From: UBA935 sp031556725
GTDB lineage: Bacteria; Bacillota; Clostridia; Lachnospirales; Lachnospiraceae
DNA length: 64,000 nucleotides
Direction: 5' to 3'
NCBI GenBank assembly: GCA_031556725.1
Contig: JAVBSL010000001.1
Location: 62,001 to 126,000, forward strand
In this document: one piece after another, positions 24,576 to 32,419 of the stretch
Position numbering within the stretch: the first letter of the stretch is position 1
Layout: each line of letters opens with the position of its first letter
The notes under the pieces: generated by a model
Database searches by the model: none
What the model saw: only the letters and a program-made list of their open reading frames with translations
What the model was told of the DNA's origin: nothing
Position numbers and translations under genes: made by a program

Positions 24576-25199
24576 ATGAAGGTTTTATTATTAAACGGAA
24601 GTCCTAATGAGAAGGGCTGTACTTACACCGCTTTAAGTGAAGTGGCAGGGGCATTGGAGCAGCAGGGAATAGAAACAGAGATCATGCAGATCGGAAAGGC
24701 ACCGGTCCGGGGCTGTACTGCTTGCGGAAGCTGTTATAGCGGTTCGGGCCGCTGCGTATTCAACGATGATATAGTTAATGTATTTATCGAAAAAATGGAA
24801 ACTGCCCATGGACTGGTGGTTGGTTCGCCTGTTTATTTTGCGGGACCAAACGGAGCGTTACTGGCATTGTTAGACCGGGCTTTTTATGCCGGCAGTCAGT
24901 TTGCTTATAAGCCGGCAGCGGCAGTTGCTTCGGCAAGAAGAGCAGGCACCACGGCTACCTTGGATGTCATAAATAAATACTTTACCATTCGGCATATGCC
25001 GATAGCACCTTCCCAATATTGGAATATGGTTCATGGTCACAATCCGGAGGAAGTCCGTCAGGATCTGGAAGGTATGCAAATCATGCGCACGCTGGGGAGA
25101 AATATGGCATGGATGTTACAATGCTTTGAAGCTGGAAAAAATGCCGGTGTGCCATTTCCGGAAGCAGAAGAAGTAGTAAGAACGAATTTTATCAGATAA
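24576..25199 (+). CDS. Iron-sulfur flavoprotein / NADPH-dependent FMN reductase family
   Basis: The 207-residue protein has a flavodoxin-like fold: MKVLLLNGSPNEKGCTYTAL (FMN phosphate loop) and GLVVGSPVYFAGPNGALLALLDRAFYAG. A cysteine cluster CTACGSCYSGSGRC (~47-60) matches the four-Fe-four-S binding motif of clostridial/methanogen iron-sulfur flavoproteins. Such proteins shuttle electrons between ferredoxin and unknown acceptors, often in oxygen detoxification. AAAGGAGAG precedes the ATG. It follows the mutarotase gene by 24 nt, so the two may share a transcript though no functional link is obvious. Confidence 0.9.
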   Translation: MKVLLLNGSPNEKGCTYTALSEVAGALEQQGIETEIMQIGKAPVRGCTACGSCYSGSGRCVFNDDIVNVFIEKMETAHGLVVGSPVYFAGPNGALLALLDRAFYAGSQFAYKPAAAVASARRAGTTATLDVINKYFTIRHMPIAPSQYWNMVHGHNPEEVRQDLEGMQIMRTLGRNMAWMLQCFEAGKNAGVPFPEAEEVVRTNFIR

Positions 25200-25287
25200 A
25201 CCCTTTAGAGGAGAGGAAAGGACTTTTCGTGCTGTTTTCGTGGCATTTTGAGTTGTTCCTCTTTTCTTTTTTGAGAAATTTGTTATG

Positions 25288-25309
25288 ATATAGTTGTTTG
25301 GAACTATAT
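25288..25309. promoter_or_regulatory. Inverted repeat in the promoter region of the DUF342 gene
   Basis: ATATAGTT (25288-25295) and AACTATAT (25302-25309) are perfect 8-bp arms around GTTTGG. The element sits ~20 nt before the ribosome binding site AGGAG (25328-25332) and overlaps the AT-rich promoter region, so it could be an operator. Confidence 0.45.
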
Positions 25310-25339
25310 TATGTAAAGCATAACAGCAGGAGAATGGCC

Positions 25340-26707
25340 ATGAGTATAAAATCCAGTTCAGAAATGAGTATACTGGAAATGAGCGCAGTATTGGAAGCCT
25401 ATGATGATGCGGAACGTTTATTTCCCATTGAATTAAGTGATTCCTATGTTCGAATTGAAGAAAATGGTTTAAGCGCGTGGTTATATCTGACAGAGCCGCC
25501 CGTAGGCAACCCTCCTTATCTGCGCACTGAAATAGTAGATTTTTTGCTGCAAAAAGGAGTTTTAACAGGATTTCATGACTCCAATATATCGGCAATAGCT
25601 AAGAAGCGGATTTATGAAAGAGAAATTTTGATCGCTCAGGGAAGTCTTCCGGTAGAAGGAGATGACGGATACTATGAATATACTTTCGAAACGGAAATAT
25701 CCAAACAGCCGGTTATCAGAGAGGATGGTACGGCGGATTATTCCAGCCTGGCCAGAATTACTAATATTCATGTAGGGGACAAGGTTGCCGAATATCATCC
25801 CAGTATTCCGGGTACAGATGGATTTACTGTACAAGGAACCATATTGAAGGCCCGACTTACTAAAGATAAGCCGGCATTGCGAGGATTTACTGTCCGTGAT
25901 GAGAATAATCCCAATATTTACTACGCCGCTAAAGAAGGGCGTGTTGAGTTGACCGACGGCAAGATAGATATACAGAAGGTGTTGGAAATACATGGTGACG
26001 TTGACCAGATATTAGGCAAAGTTGAGTTTTTTGGTGATATTATTGTTACCGGCAGCGTGGAGTCGGGAGTGCTGATCCGGGCCGGAAGGAACATTGAAGT
26101 ACGGGGAACTGTGGAAGCAGCAACCTTGTTTGCCGGCGGAGATGTTTTACTGAATCATGGGATACATGGACAGCAGCGTGCCAAGATATCGGCACGGGGC
26201 AGTGTTACGGCAGGATTTATAGAACATAGCATTATCAATGCCGGCGGTGATGTTACGGCGGATTATATTATCAGTTCCCGGGTATCTGCGGAAGGACAAG
26301 TAGTGCTTTCCGGCAAGCGGGGAATGCTGGCCGGCGGTCATACCCATGCAGCAGCGGGAGTTAAAATAATTTCAGCGGGAAATGAAGCAGAAATCAGGAC
26401 CATCATTCACGCAGGCTGTGAAGCCGAGATGTATTATAAAGAAGGTTCTTTGCGTAAACAGCTGACCCAGGCAAGCATCAATCCCAAGACCTCCGCACAG
26501 GAACTTCAGGAAATGCGGGAGGAGCTGGAAAGCTTGCAGGAATATATTGAAAAAAGCCGAAAGGCGCAAATTCTGATTGACGGAAACATATACCGTGGGA
26601 CTGTGGTGGGAATCATGCATTTGGAAATGCCTATTGAAAGAAATACCTGCTATATGAAATATGGCATACAGGGGAATATGATTGAAGGAAATGTAATTAT
26701 TCATTAA
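25340..26707 (+). CDS. FapA family (DUF342) polymer-forming cytoplasmic protein
   Basis: The 455-residue protein has an N-terminal alpha/beta region, then VGDKVAEYHPSIPGTDGFTVQG, the DUF342 hallmark, followed by a right-handed beta-helix of short repeats rich in Gly (EFFGDIIVTGSVESGV, IEVRGTVEAATLFAGGDV, ISARGSVTAGFIEHSIINAGGDV, VVLSGKRGMLAGGHTHAA). A coiled-coil region lies near 385-420. Related FapA proteins occur near flagellar genes and in sensory systems; their mechanism is poorly known. ATG 25340 is chosen since AGGAG (25328-25332) is 7 nt away; in-frame starts at 25298 and 25334 are unsupported. No flagellar genes are in the window. Confidence 0.88.
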   Translation: MSIKSSSEMSILEMSAVLEAYDDAERLFPIELSDSYVRIEENGLSAWLYLTEPPVGNPPYLRTEIVDFLLQKGVLTGFHDSNISAIAKKRIYEREILIAQGSLPVEGDDGYYEYTFETEISKQPVIREDGTADYSSLARITNIHVGDKVAEYHPSIPGTDGFTVQGTILKARLTKDKPALRGFTVRDENNPNIYYAAKEGRVELTDGKIDIQKVLEIHGDVDQILGKVEFFGDIIVTGSVESGVLIRAGRNIEVRGTVEAATLFAGGDVLLNHGIHGQQRAKISARGSVTAGFIEHSIINAGGDVTADYIISSRVSAEGQVVLSGKRGMLAGGHTHAAAGVKIISAGNEAEIRTIIHAGCEAEMYYKEGSLRKQLTQASINPKTSAQELQEMREELESLQEYIEKSRKAQILIDGNIYRGTVVGIMHLEMPIERNTCYMKYGIQGNMIEGNVIIH

Positions 26708-26720
26708 GCCAGGAAAGATT

Positions 26721-26759
26721 GCATTCTTGTTAGGATATGATAACAGGAATGCTTTTTTT
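26721..26759 (+). terminator. Intrinsic terminator of the DUF342 gene
   Basis: GCATTCTTGTTA (26721-26732) pairs with TAACAGGAATGC (26741-26752) with one G-T pair, followed by seven T. Confidence 0.9.
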
Positions 26760-26762
26760 GTG

Positions 26763-26776
26763 CGAATATATGTTCG
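26763..26776. promoter_or_regulatory. LexA (SOS) box 1
   Basis: CGAATATATGTTCG differs at one position from the Bacillus-type LexA palindrome CGAACATATGTTCG. It ends 7 bp before the -35 element of the radical SAM operon. Confidence 0.8.
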
Positions 26777-26783
26777 AAAATCC

Positions 26784-26812
26784 TTGACACGAGAATATAT
26801 GTTCGATACAAT
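26784..26812 (+). promoter_or_regulatory. Sigma-A promoter of the radical SAM/UDG operon
   Basis: TTGACA (26784-26789) and TACAAT (26807-26812) are separated by 17 bp. LexA box 2 fills almost the whole spacer, so bound LexA would exclude RNA polymerase. Confidence 0.88.
26792..26805. promoter_or_regulatory. LexA (SOS) box 2
   Basis: AGAATATATGTTCG matches the LexA palindrome CGAACATATGTTCG at 12 of 14 positions and repeats ATATATGTTCG of box 1, 29 bp away. It lies between -35 and -10. Confidence 0.78.
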
Positions 26813-26852
26813 GTTGGTATATAACAATAGGATAAAGCAAAGGAACAGGATT

Positions 26853-28214
26853 ATGGAGATTCGGATTTCGGAAGATATGTCAATAATGGATAAACTGGGA
26901 ATTCTTTCAGATGCGGCAAAGTATGATGTTTCCTGCAGTTCCAGCGGAGTGGACCGCAAAGGTGACGGAACCGGTATCGGCAACACTGCTGCGGGGGGAA
27001 TCTGTCACAGCTTCAGTTCGGACGGAAGATGTATCTCCCTTTTGAAAGTGCTGTTTACCAACGAATGCATTTATGATTGCAAATATTGCATTAACCGGAA
27101 GTCCAATGATGTACCCCGCGCTTCTTTTACCCCTGAGGAGATATGTAACCTGACCATTGAATTTTACCGGCGTAATTTTATCGAGGGCTTATTTTTAAGC
27201 TCCGGGATTCTTTATAACCCGGATTACACCATGGAGCTAATCTATCAGGCAGTATATAAGCTGCGGACGGAATACCGGTTTCAAGGCTATATTCACGTGA
27301 AGGCGATTCCGGGAGCCAATCCTATGATTATTCAGAAGGTGGGATTTTTAGCCGATCGTATGAGTGTCAATCTGGAATTGCCCACAGCACAGGGCTTAAG
27401 TGAATTGGCTCCCAATAAGCATCGGAGGACCATCTTGGCGCCCATGCGGCAGATTCAGCAAAGTATTCATAACAATAAAAATGAATTGGTATTATATAAG
27501 AAAGCACCTTCTTTTGTACCCGGCGGGCAGTCCACACAGATGATTGTGGGTGCCACTCCGGAGAATGACTATCAGATTATGTCGGTAGCGGAGAACCTTT
27601 ATCAAAAATTTGACTTGAAAAGAGTTTATTATTCAGCCTTTGTTAATATCAATGAGGACAAAGCACTGCCGGCACTGCCTGGCGGCCCTCCTTTGCTGCG
27701 GGAGCACCGGCTCTATCAGGCCGACTGGTTATTGCGCTTCTATGGATTTCGAGCCGATGAGCTGCTCAGTGAGCAGAAACCTAATTTTAATGTGCTGCTG
27801 GATCCCAAAGCCGACTGGGCACTGCGGCATCTGGAACAGTTTCCGGTGGAGGTCAACCGTGCAGATTATCAGACCATTTTGCGGGTTCCCGGGATTGGGG
27901 TAAAGAGTGCCCAGAGGATTGTCCGGGCCAGACGGAATGGAGCCCTGCGCTTTGAAGATCTGAAGAAAATCGGCGTAGTATTGAAACGGGCCCTTTATTT
28001 TATTACCTGCAGCGGCAAGATGATGTATAACACCCGGATAGAAGAGGATTATATTACCAGAAATCTGCTGACGGTAAAAGAAAAGCTGCCTTTTGATAAA
28101 GATGGAATTACCTATAAACAGATGTCCTTGTTTGATGACAGTAATTTTCAGCCGGATGCAGATCTGACCGGACGCTTGTTTGATGGCCGCAGCGTAGTGC
28201 TGGGGCAGATATAG
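26853..28214 (+). CDS. Putative DNA modification/repair radical SAM protein (UDG-linked family)
   Basis: The 453-residue protein has the radical SAM cluster motif C72-x3-C76-x2-C79 (ECIYDCKYCI) and a C-terminal helix-hairpin-helix DNA-binding element (RVPGIGVKSAQRIV, ~344-357). It matches the family described as a radical SAM protein always linked to a UDG-domain partner; the partner is the next gene, 11 nt downstream. Spore photoproduct lyase is a distant radical SAM relative that repairs DNA, but the reaction here is not established. ATG 26853 is preferred because AAGGA (26840-26844) lies 8 nt upstream; the longer frame from 26727 runs through the promoter and LexA boxes. SOS regulation supports a damage-response role. 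Confidence 0.9.
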   Translation: MEIRISEDMSIMDKLGILSDAAKYDVSCSSSGVDRKGDGTGIGNTAAGGICHSFSSDGRCISLLKVLFTNECIYDCKYCINRKSNDVPRASFTPEEICNLTIEFYRRNFIEGLFLSSGILYNPDYTMELIYQAVYKLRTEYRFQGYIHVKAIPGANPMIIQKVGFLADRMSVNLELPTAQGLSELAPNKHRRTILAPMRQIQQSIHNNKNELVLYKKAPSFVPGGQSTQMIVGATPENDYQIMSVAENLYQKFDLKRVYYSAFVNINEDKALPALPGGPPLLREHRLYQADWLLRFYGFRADELLSEQKPNFNVLLDPKADWALRHLEQFPVEVNRADYQTILRVPGIGVKSAQRIVRARRNGALRFEDLKKIGVVLKRALYFITCSGKMMYNTRIEEDYITRNLLTVKEKLPFDKDGITYKQMSLFDDSNFQPDADLTGRLFDGRSVVLGQI

Positions 28215-28225
28215 AGGAAGGATTT

Positions 28226-29008
28226 ATGGAATTATACTTAATATGTGAAGATTCACTGGAAGGTATTTTTACCGGAATATATGATGCTTATGCCAGTAGG
28301 CGTCCTCATCAGGAGAATCATATCCAGATAGGCGAAGAAGAAAATTTACGTTTATTTGCTGAGTACAGGGAAGTAACAGCCGACAGCAGCAAGGCGGCCA
28401 AGGTAGCACGTACCATCAACAGGGAGTTTGGTACGGAGGGCTATATGGCCATTTGCCGCGCATTGGCATCAGCGGATAAAGAGAAAGGAGACGCTATTTA
28501 TAAGGCTGTGGTTAAAGGGCTTTCGATGCCGAATCCCAAGGAAATAATGGGTAATCTGTCTCATGAACACATCAGGAAAGTATTTGAACTGGCCCGCTTC
28601 AGTGCGAATGAAATTCACTTTTTAATTGAGTTTATCCGCTTCCGGGAATTAGAAAACGGTATCCTGTATGCCAGAATCGGTCCCAAAAACAATGCGCTGA
28701 CCTTTGTGATGCCTCATTTTGCTGACCGTCTGCCCTTGGAAAATTTTGTGATCTATGACGAAATACGCGGAATATATGGACTGCATCCGGCCGGAAAGGA
28801 ATGGTACGTAGTTACACAAACTGCCGGTGAAGTACCGGTGGCAGGGGAACATGCTTTTTCGGAAGGAGAAAAGAAATACAGTGAACTATTTACTGCTTTT
28901 TTTCATACCATAGCAATAAAAGAACGTAATAACCCCAAATTACAGAGAAATATGCTGCCTCTTCGTTATCGCGAATATATGACGGAATTCCAGGAAATAC
29001 TGGCTTGA
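28226..29008 (+). CDS. Putative DNA metabolism protein, DUF4130 / TIGR03915 type (UDG-like partner)
   Basis: The 260-residue protein matches the radical SAM-linked family: MELYLICEDSLEGIFTGIYDAY, a central helical region (REFGTEGYMAICRALAS, HEHIRKVFELARFSANEIHFLIEFIRF), then FVMPHFADRLPLENFVIYDEIRG and the C-terminal NPKLQRNMLPLRYREYMTEF. Members are often fused to or annotated with uracil-DNA glycosylase domains and are called probable DNA metabolism proteins; the UDG domain is not present in this shorter form. It is translated from the same SOS-controlled mRNA as the radical SAM gene. The biochemical activity is unknown. Confidence 0.87.
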   Translation: MELYLICEDSLEGIFTGIYDAYASRRPHQENHIQIGEEENLRLFAEYREVTADSSKAAKVARTINREFGTEGYMAICRALASADKEKGDAIYKAVVKGLSMPNPKEIMGNLSHEHIRKVFELARFSANEIHFLIEFIRFRELENGILYARIGPKNNALTFVMPHFADRLPLENFVIYDEIRGIYGLHPAGKEWYVVTQTAGEVPVAGEHAFSEGEKKYSELFTAFFHTIAIKERNNPKLQRNMLPLRYREYMTEFQEILA

Positions 29009-29056
29009 AGGGGTGACGAAATTATCCGGATGAGAATAAGCGGTTTTACTAATAGC

Positions 29057-29263
29057 GAATAAAATCCGAATAAAATCCGTGTAAAAAATATGCAAAATTA
29101 CCAAAAGGGATTTTCCATGTGGTGTTTTAAGTATTTATTATGAAACTATTGTATAATTTTTGTCTTTTTGGGGAAAATTGTATTAAATAAAAAACTTTAC
29201 AAAATACAAAATGCGGTGGTAAAGTAGGTTTATTACCACAAGAAAACGATTTCTCTAATCGTT
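29057..29263 (+). other. Leader region of the HPr-like gene with tandem repeat and two hairpins
   Basis: The 305-bp gap before the HPr-like gene holds a tandem 11-bp repeat GAATAAAATCC (29057-29078), an AT-rich stretch with TATAAT at 29152-29157, and two hairpins: GTGGTAA/TTACCAC (29216-29222, 29233-29239) and AACGATT/AATCGTT (29245-29251, 29257-29263). Neither hairpin has a T-run. They suggest a structured 5' leader, but I recognise no riboswitch class. Confidence 0.45.
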
Positions 29264-29313
29264 AAAGGACTTGAGTGATAATAAAAAACAGAGAGAATAG
29301 GAAGGTGATAATT

Positions 29314-29541
29314 ATGATGCAGTACAAAATCAATTTAAGCATGGAAAAAGTCAGTGATTTCGTAAAAGCAGCTGCAAAGTGTGATTTCGATATTGATATT
29401 TCTTACAACAGCTTTGTTGTTGATGCTAAATCCATTGTAGGTGTCTTAGGTCTTGACTTACGCCGGGTATTAACGGTTACCTGCAGTGATTATGATCCTG
29501 ATTTTGATATGTATATGAAGCAATTTGCTGTTGCGTGCTGA
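29314..29541 (+). CDS. HPr-like protein lacking the active-site histidine
   Basis: The 75-residue protein fits the HPr fold by its second half: DIDISYNSFVVDAKSIVGVLGLDLRRVLTV corresponds to the strand, the KSIxGVLxL regulatory helix and the following strand. S40 aligns with the HPr kinase target Ser46. The N-terminal GLHARPA motif with phosphocarrier His15 is absent (EKVSDFVKAA instead), so it cannot relay phosphate in the PTS and may be a Crh-like regulatory protein. The start at ATG 29314 follows GGAAGGTGAT (29300-29309); the frame extends to a GTG at 29275 without support. It is monocistronic with its own terminator. Confidence 0.72.
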   Translation: MMQYKINLSMEKVSDFVKAAAKCDFDIDISYNSFVVDAKSIVGVLGLDLRRVLTVTCSDYDPDFDMYMKQFAVAC

Positions 29542-29581
29542 GAGGTGAGCTAAAATGCGCTCCCCACAGAAAGTAAAGATT

Positions 29582-29625
29582 GACTCCCTGATGAAAAACA
29601 CATAGTATTTCATTGGGGAGTCTTT
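29582..29625 (+). terminator. Intrinsic terminator after the HPr-like gene
   Basis: GACTCCC (29582-29588) pairs with GGGAGTC (29616-29622), extended inward by GATGAAA/TTTCAT, and is followed by TTT. Confidence 0.75.
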
Positions 29626-29650
29626 AAATTAATGAGCAAAGGAAAAATAT

Positions 29651-32002
29651 ATGGAAATACATATTTCGGTTAGAAATCTGGTAGAATTCATATTGCGCAG
29701 CGGGAACATTGATAACCGCAGATCAGTAGCATCTGAGACAGCCATGCTGGAGGGCGGACGCATTCATCGCATGATACAGCGGCGGATGGGGGCGGACTAC
29801 CGTGCGGAGGTTCCGTTGAAGTATCTATATGAGACAGAAGAATATGTTATCGTAATCGAAGGCCGGGTAGATGGCATTATCAGTCCCCCCGGTCAGATTG
29901 TGACAATTGATGAGATAAAAGGAACCTACCGGGATGTATCCAAGATGAAGGAGGCCGTCTTTGTTCATCTGGCGCAGGCCAAATGTTATGCCTATATTTA
30001 TGCAGAACAGAATCAGTTACAGCATATCCGTGTGCAAATGACATATTGTAATATAGATACCGAGGAGTTGAAATACTTCCGGCAGGAGTATTCGTTTGTA
30101 GAATTGCGTTCCTGGTTTGAAGAGGTGATGGAGCAATATCGTAAATGGGCCGACTATGAATCCGAATGGAAGCAAAAACGACTTCAGTCAATCAAGGAGC
30201 TGGACTTTCCATTTCCGTACCGAAACGGTCAAAAGGAACTGGTCACCTATGTATATCAGACAATTTATCATAAGCGTAAACTGTATGTTGAGGCACCCAC
30301 CGGGGTGGGAAAGACCATTTCTACGATATTTCCATCCATTAAGGCGATGGGTGAGGGAATGGGTGAAAAATTATTTTACCTGACCGCCAAGACCATTACC
30401 AGAACAGTTGCGGAAGAAGCCTTTGGCCTGCTGCGTGAACGGGGGCTTAAGTTTAAAACAGTGATATTGACTGCTAAAGACAAAATGTGTTTCATGGAGG
30501 AAACAGAATGTAATCCATTGGCCTGTCCCTATGCTAATGGGCACTATGATCGCATTAATGACGCCATGTTTGCGCTATTGACCGAGACGGACAGCTTCAT
30601 TAGAGAAAATATTGAAGAGTATGCAAGACAGTTTCAGGTGTGTCCATTTGAGATGTGCCTGGATATGAGTCTTTTTGCAGACGGTGTGATCGGTGATTAT
30701 AATTATGTATTTGATCCTCATGTTTATTTAAAACGGTTCTTTTCCGAGGGAGTCAAGGGTGATTACCTGTTCCTGATTGATGAGGCCCATAACCTGGTAG
30801 ACCGAGGCCGGGAAATGTACAGTGCAGTTCTTTATAAAGAGGATTTCCTGGAATTAAAGAAAACGGTTAAAGAACATGACGGTTATATGGCAAGAATGTT
30901 GGATAAATGCAATAAGGAACTTTTGGCTTTGAAGCGGGAATGCGAAGATTATCAGGTAGAGCCCTTTTTGGAACCTTTTCAAAGGGCATTATCCCATCTT
31001 TGGGCAGCCATGGATAAATATCTGGAGGAGCATGAAGCAAGTCCGGTCAGGAAAGAAGTATTGGATTTTTATTTTGAGGTGAGTCATTTTCAGGCCATGA
31101 GTGAGCTTATGGATGAAAATTATGTGGTTTATTCTCAGATAGACTCTGCCGGCAGTTTTCTGGTGAAGCTGCTTTGTGTCAATCCCACGGTAAATCTGCG
31201 GGAATGCATGATGAGAGGCCGGAGTACCATCCTTTTTTCCGCGACCCTGCTTCCCATACAGTATTATAAAAAGCTGCTGGGGGCAAATGATGGAGATTAT
31301 GAGGTTTATGCCCAGTCAGTGTTCCAGCCGGATAAGAAGGGACTGTTCATAGCCGAGGATGTAACCAGTAAGTATACCCGGCGGAGTGATATGGAGTTTT
31401 ATAATATTGCCCGTTATGTTCACGAAATCGTGAAAAACCGCCATGGCAACTATATGGTTTTCCTCCCTTCACATCAATTCCTGCAGAGAGTGTACGAGAT
31501 ATACAGGGATCGTTTTCAGGAGGAGGAAGAGGTGGAATGTATCTTACAGGAGGAATATATGAACGAAGAGGCCAGAGAAGCCTTTTTAAAACGCTTTGCG
31601 GGAAAGGAAGATGAAAAAAGTCTGGTGGGGTTCTGTGTGGCAGGAGGTATCTTCAGTGAAGGAATTGATTTGAAGAACGACAGTCTGATTGGGGCGATTA
31701 TAGTAGGAACCGGCTTACCTCAAGTATGCACCGAAAGAGAAATCCTGAAAAACTACTTTGATGACCGGGGAGAAAACGGGTTTGACTACGCTTACCGGCT
31801 GCCCGGTATGAATAAGGTTTTACAGGCGGCCGGACGGGTGATCCGAACGCAGGAAGATATTGGGATTGTAGCGCTTTTGGATGAACGTTTTCTGAATCTT
31901 TCTTATCGTAAGTTGTTTCCCATGGAGTGGGAAAATTACGAAATTGTGAAGGTGGAACAGATTGCCGGGCGGGTGGAAAAATTCTGGAACGACTGGTTAT
32001 AA
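29651..32002 (+). CDS. DinG/XPD-type ATP-dependent helicase with N-terminal PD-(D/E)XK nuclease domain
   Basis: The 783-residue protein has an N-terminal nuclease-like domain with VIEGRVDGIIS and TIDEIKGTYRD (D-x-n-ExK pattern, ~70-98). The superfamily 2 helicase part follows: Walker A EAPTGVGKTIS (~214), four cysteines (Cys in DKMCFMEE, ECNPLACPY, FQVCPFEMC) for an iron-sulfur cluster, DEAH box LIDEAHNLVDRG (~373), and the C-terminal motifs GGIFSEGIDLKND and QAAGRVIRT. It resembles the XPD/Rad3/DinG group, 5'-3' DNA helicases in repair. The fused nuclease suggests coupled unwinding and cutting. It stands just after the SOS-controlled pair, but no LexA box is seen before it. Confidence 0.88.
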   Translation: MEIHISVRNLVEFILRSGNIDNRRSVASETAMLEGGRIHRMIQRRMGADYRAEVPLKYLYETEEYVIVIEGRVDGIISPPGQIVTIDEIKGTYRDVSKMKEAVFVHLAQAKCYAYIYAEQNQLQHIRVQMTYCNIDTEELKYFRQEYSFVELRSWFEEVMEQYRKWADYESEWKQKRLQSIKELDFPFPYRNGQKELVTYVYQTIYHKRKLYVEAPTGVGKTISTIFPSIKAMGEGMGEKLFYLTAKTITRTVAEEAFGLLRERGLKFKTVILTAKDKMCFMEETECNPLACPYANGHYDRINDAMFALLTETDSFIRENIEEYARQFQVCPFEMCLDMSLFADGVIGDYNYVFDPHVYLKRFFSEGVKGDYLFLIDEAHNLVDRGREMYSAVLYKEDFLELKKTVKEHDGYMARMLDKCNKELLALKRECEDYQVEPFLEPFQRALSHLWAAMDKYLEEHEASPVRKEVLDFYFEVSHFQAMSELMDENYVVYSQIDSAGSFLVKLLCVNPTVNLRECMMRGRSTILFSATLLPIQYYKKLLGANDGDYEVYAQSVFQPDKKGLFIAEDVTSKYTRRSDMEFYNIARYVHEIVKNRHGNYMVFLPSHQFLQRVYEIYRDRFQEEEEVECILQEEYMNEEAREAFLKRFAGKEDEKSLVGFCVAGGIFSEGIDLKNDSLIGAIIVGTGLPQVCTEREILKNYFDDRGENGFDYAYRLPGMNKVLQAAGRVIRTQEDIGIVALLDERFLNLSYRKLFPMEWENYEIVKVEQIAGRVEKFWNDWL

Positions 32003-32419
32003 TGACTGTGGATAACATAATACTTGCGGTGGTTGACATAATATCTAAAAATGGGAATAAATTATGTTAACACTTAAAAAACATAGAAATGAGGGTAAAA
32101 GTGGGGGAATGACGTCATTTTTTATAAAAAAAATAGTCAAAGTCATATAAAATGACACAAGTGTCGTTGTGGATAACTATGTGGAAATGGGGGATTTCTT
32201 TTTTTATTGTAAATTTGTCCAAGAACAGAATTTGCAAGTCAAACTTTCTTTTTTTGAAAAATACTGGTTGGGTCAATTTTGTTATGTCGACATAGAAAGC
32301 AGTTAAATGTTAAGTAAAGTTTGGGTGAACAGTCTAGGCAGAGAAATAAGTTTATGCTATTATTATATTTGGCTTGAGAGAAACAGAACTCCCCGGCCAC
32401 ATATTAGGAGGAAAAGAAA
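32003..32419. other. 417-bp intergenic region with two perfect DnaA boxes
   Basis: This AT-rich gap contains TGTGGATAA, the exact reverse complement of the DnaA box TTATCCACA, at 32007-32015 and 32168-32176. It also contains a weaker relative (TGTGGAAAT) near 32180, the palindrome ATGACGTCAT (32109-32118) and the inverted repeat GACAC-AA-GTGTC (32154-32165). No open reading frame with a ribosome binding site is present. The end nearest the GH13 gene must hold its promoter, and AGGAGGA precedes ATG 32420. Confidence 0.55.

Noticed and set aside
25201..25280. Terminator after the iron-sulfur flavoprotein gene
   Set aside because: Only a weak purine/pyrimidine pairing (GAGAGGAA with TTCCTCTT) with a long loop; not strong enough to list.
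26727..26852. N-terminal extension of the radical SAM protein
   Set aside because: The region holds the promoter, two LexA boxes and part of the upstream terminator, so it is not coding.
29275..29313. N-terminal extension of the HPr-like protein from GTG 29275
   Set aside because: The ribosome binding site at 29300-29309 lies inside it and points to ATG 29314.
32109..32118. ATGACGTCAT palindrome as a specific regulator site
   Set aside because: A single 10-bp palindrome with no second copy or linked regulator; listed only as part of the gap.
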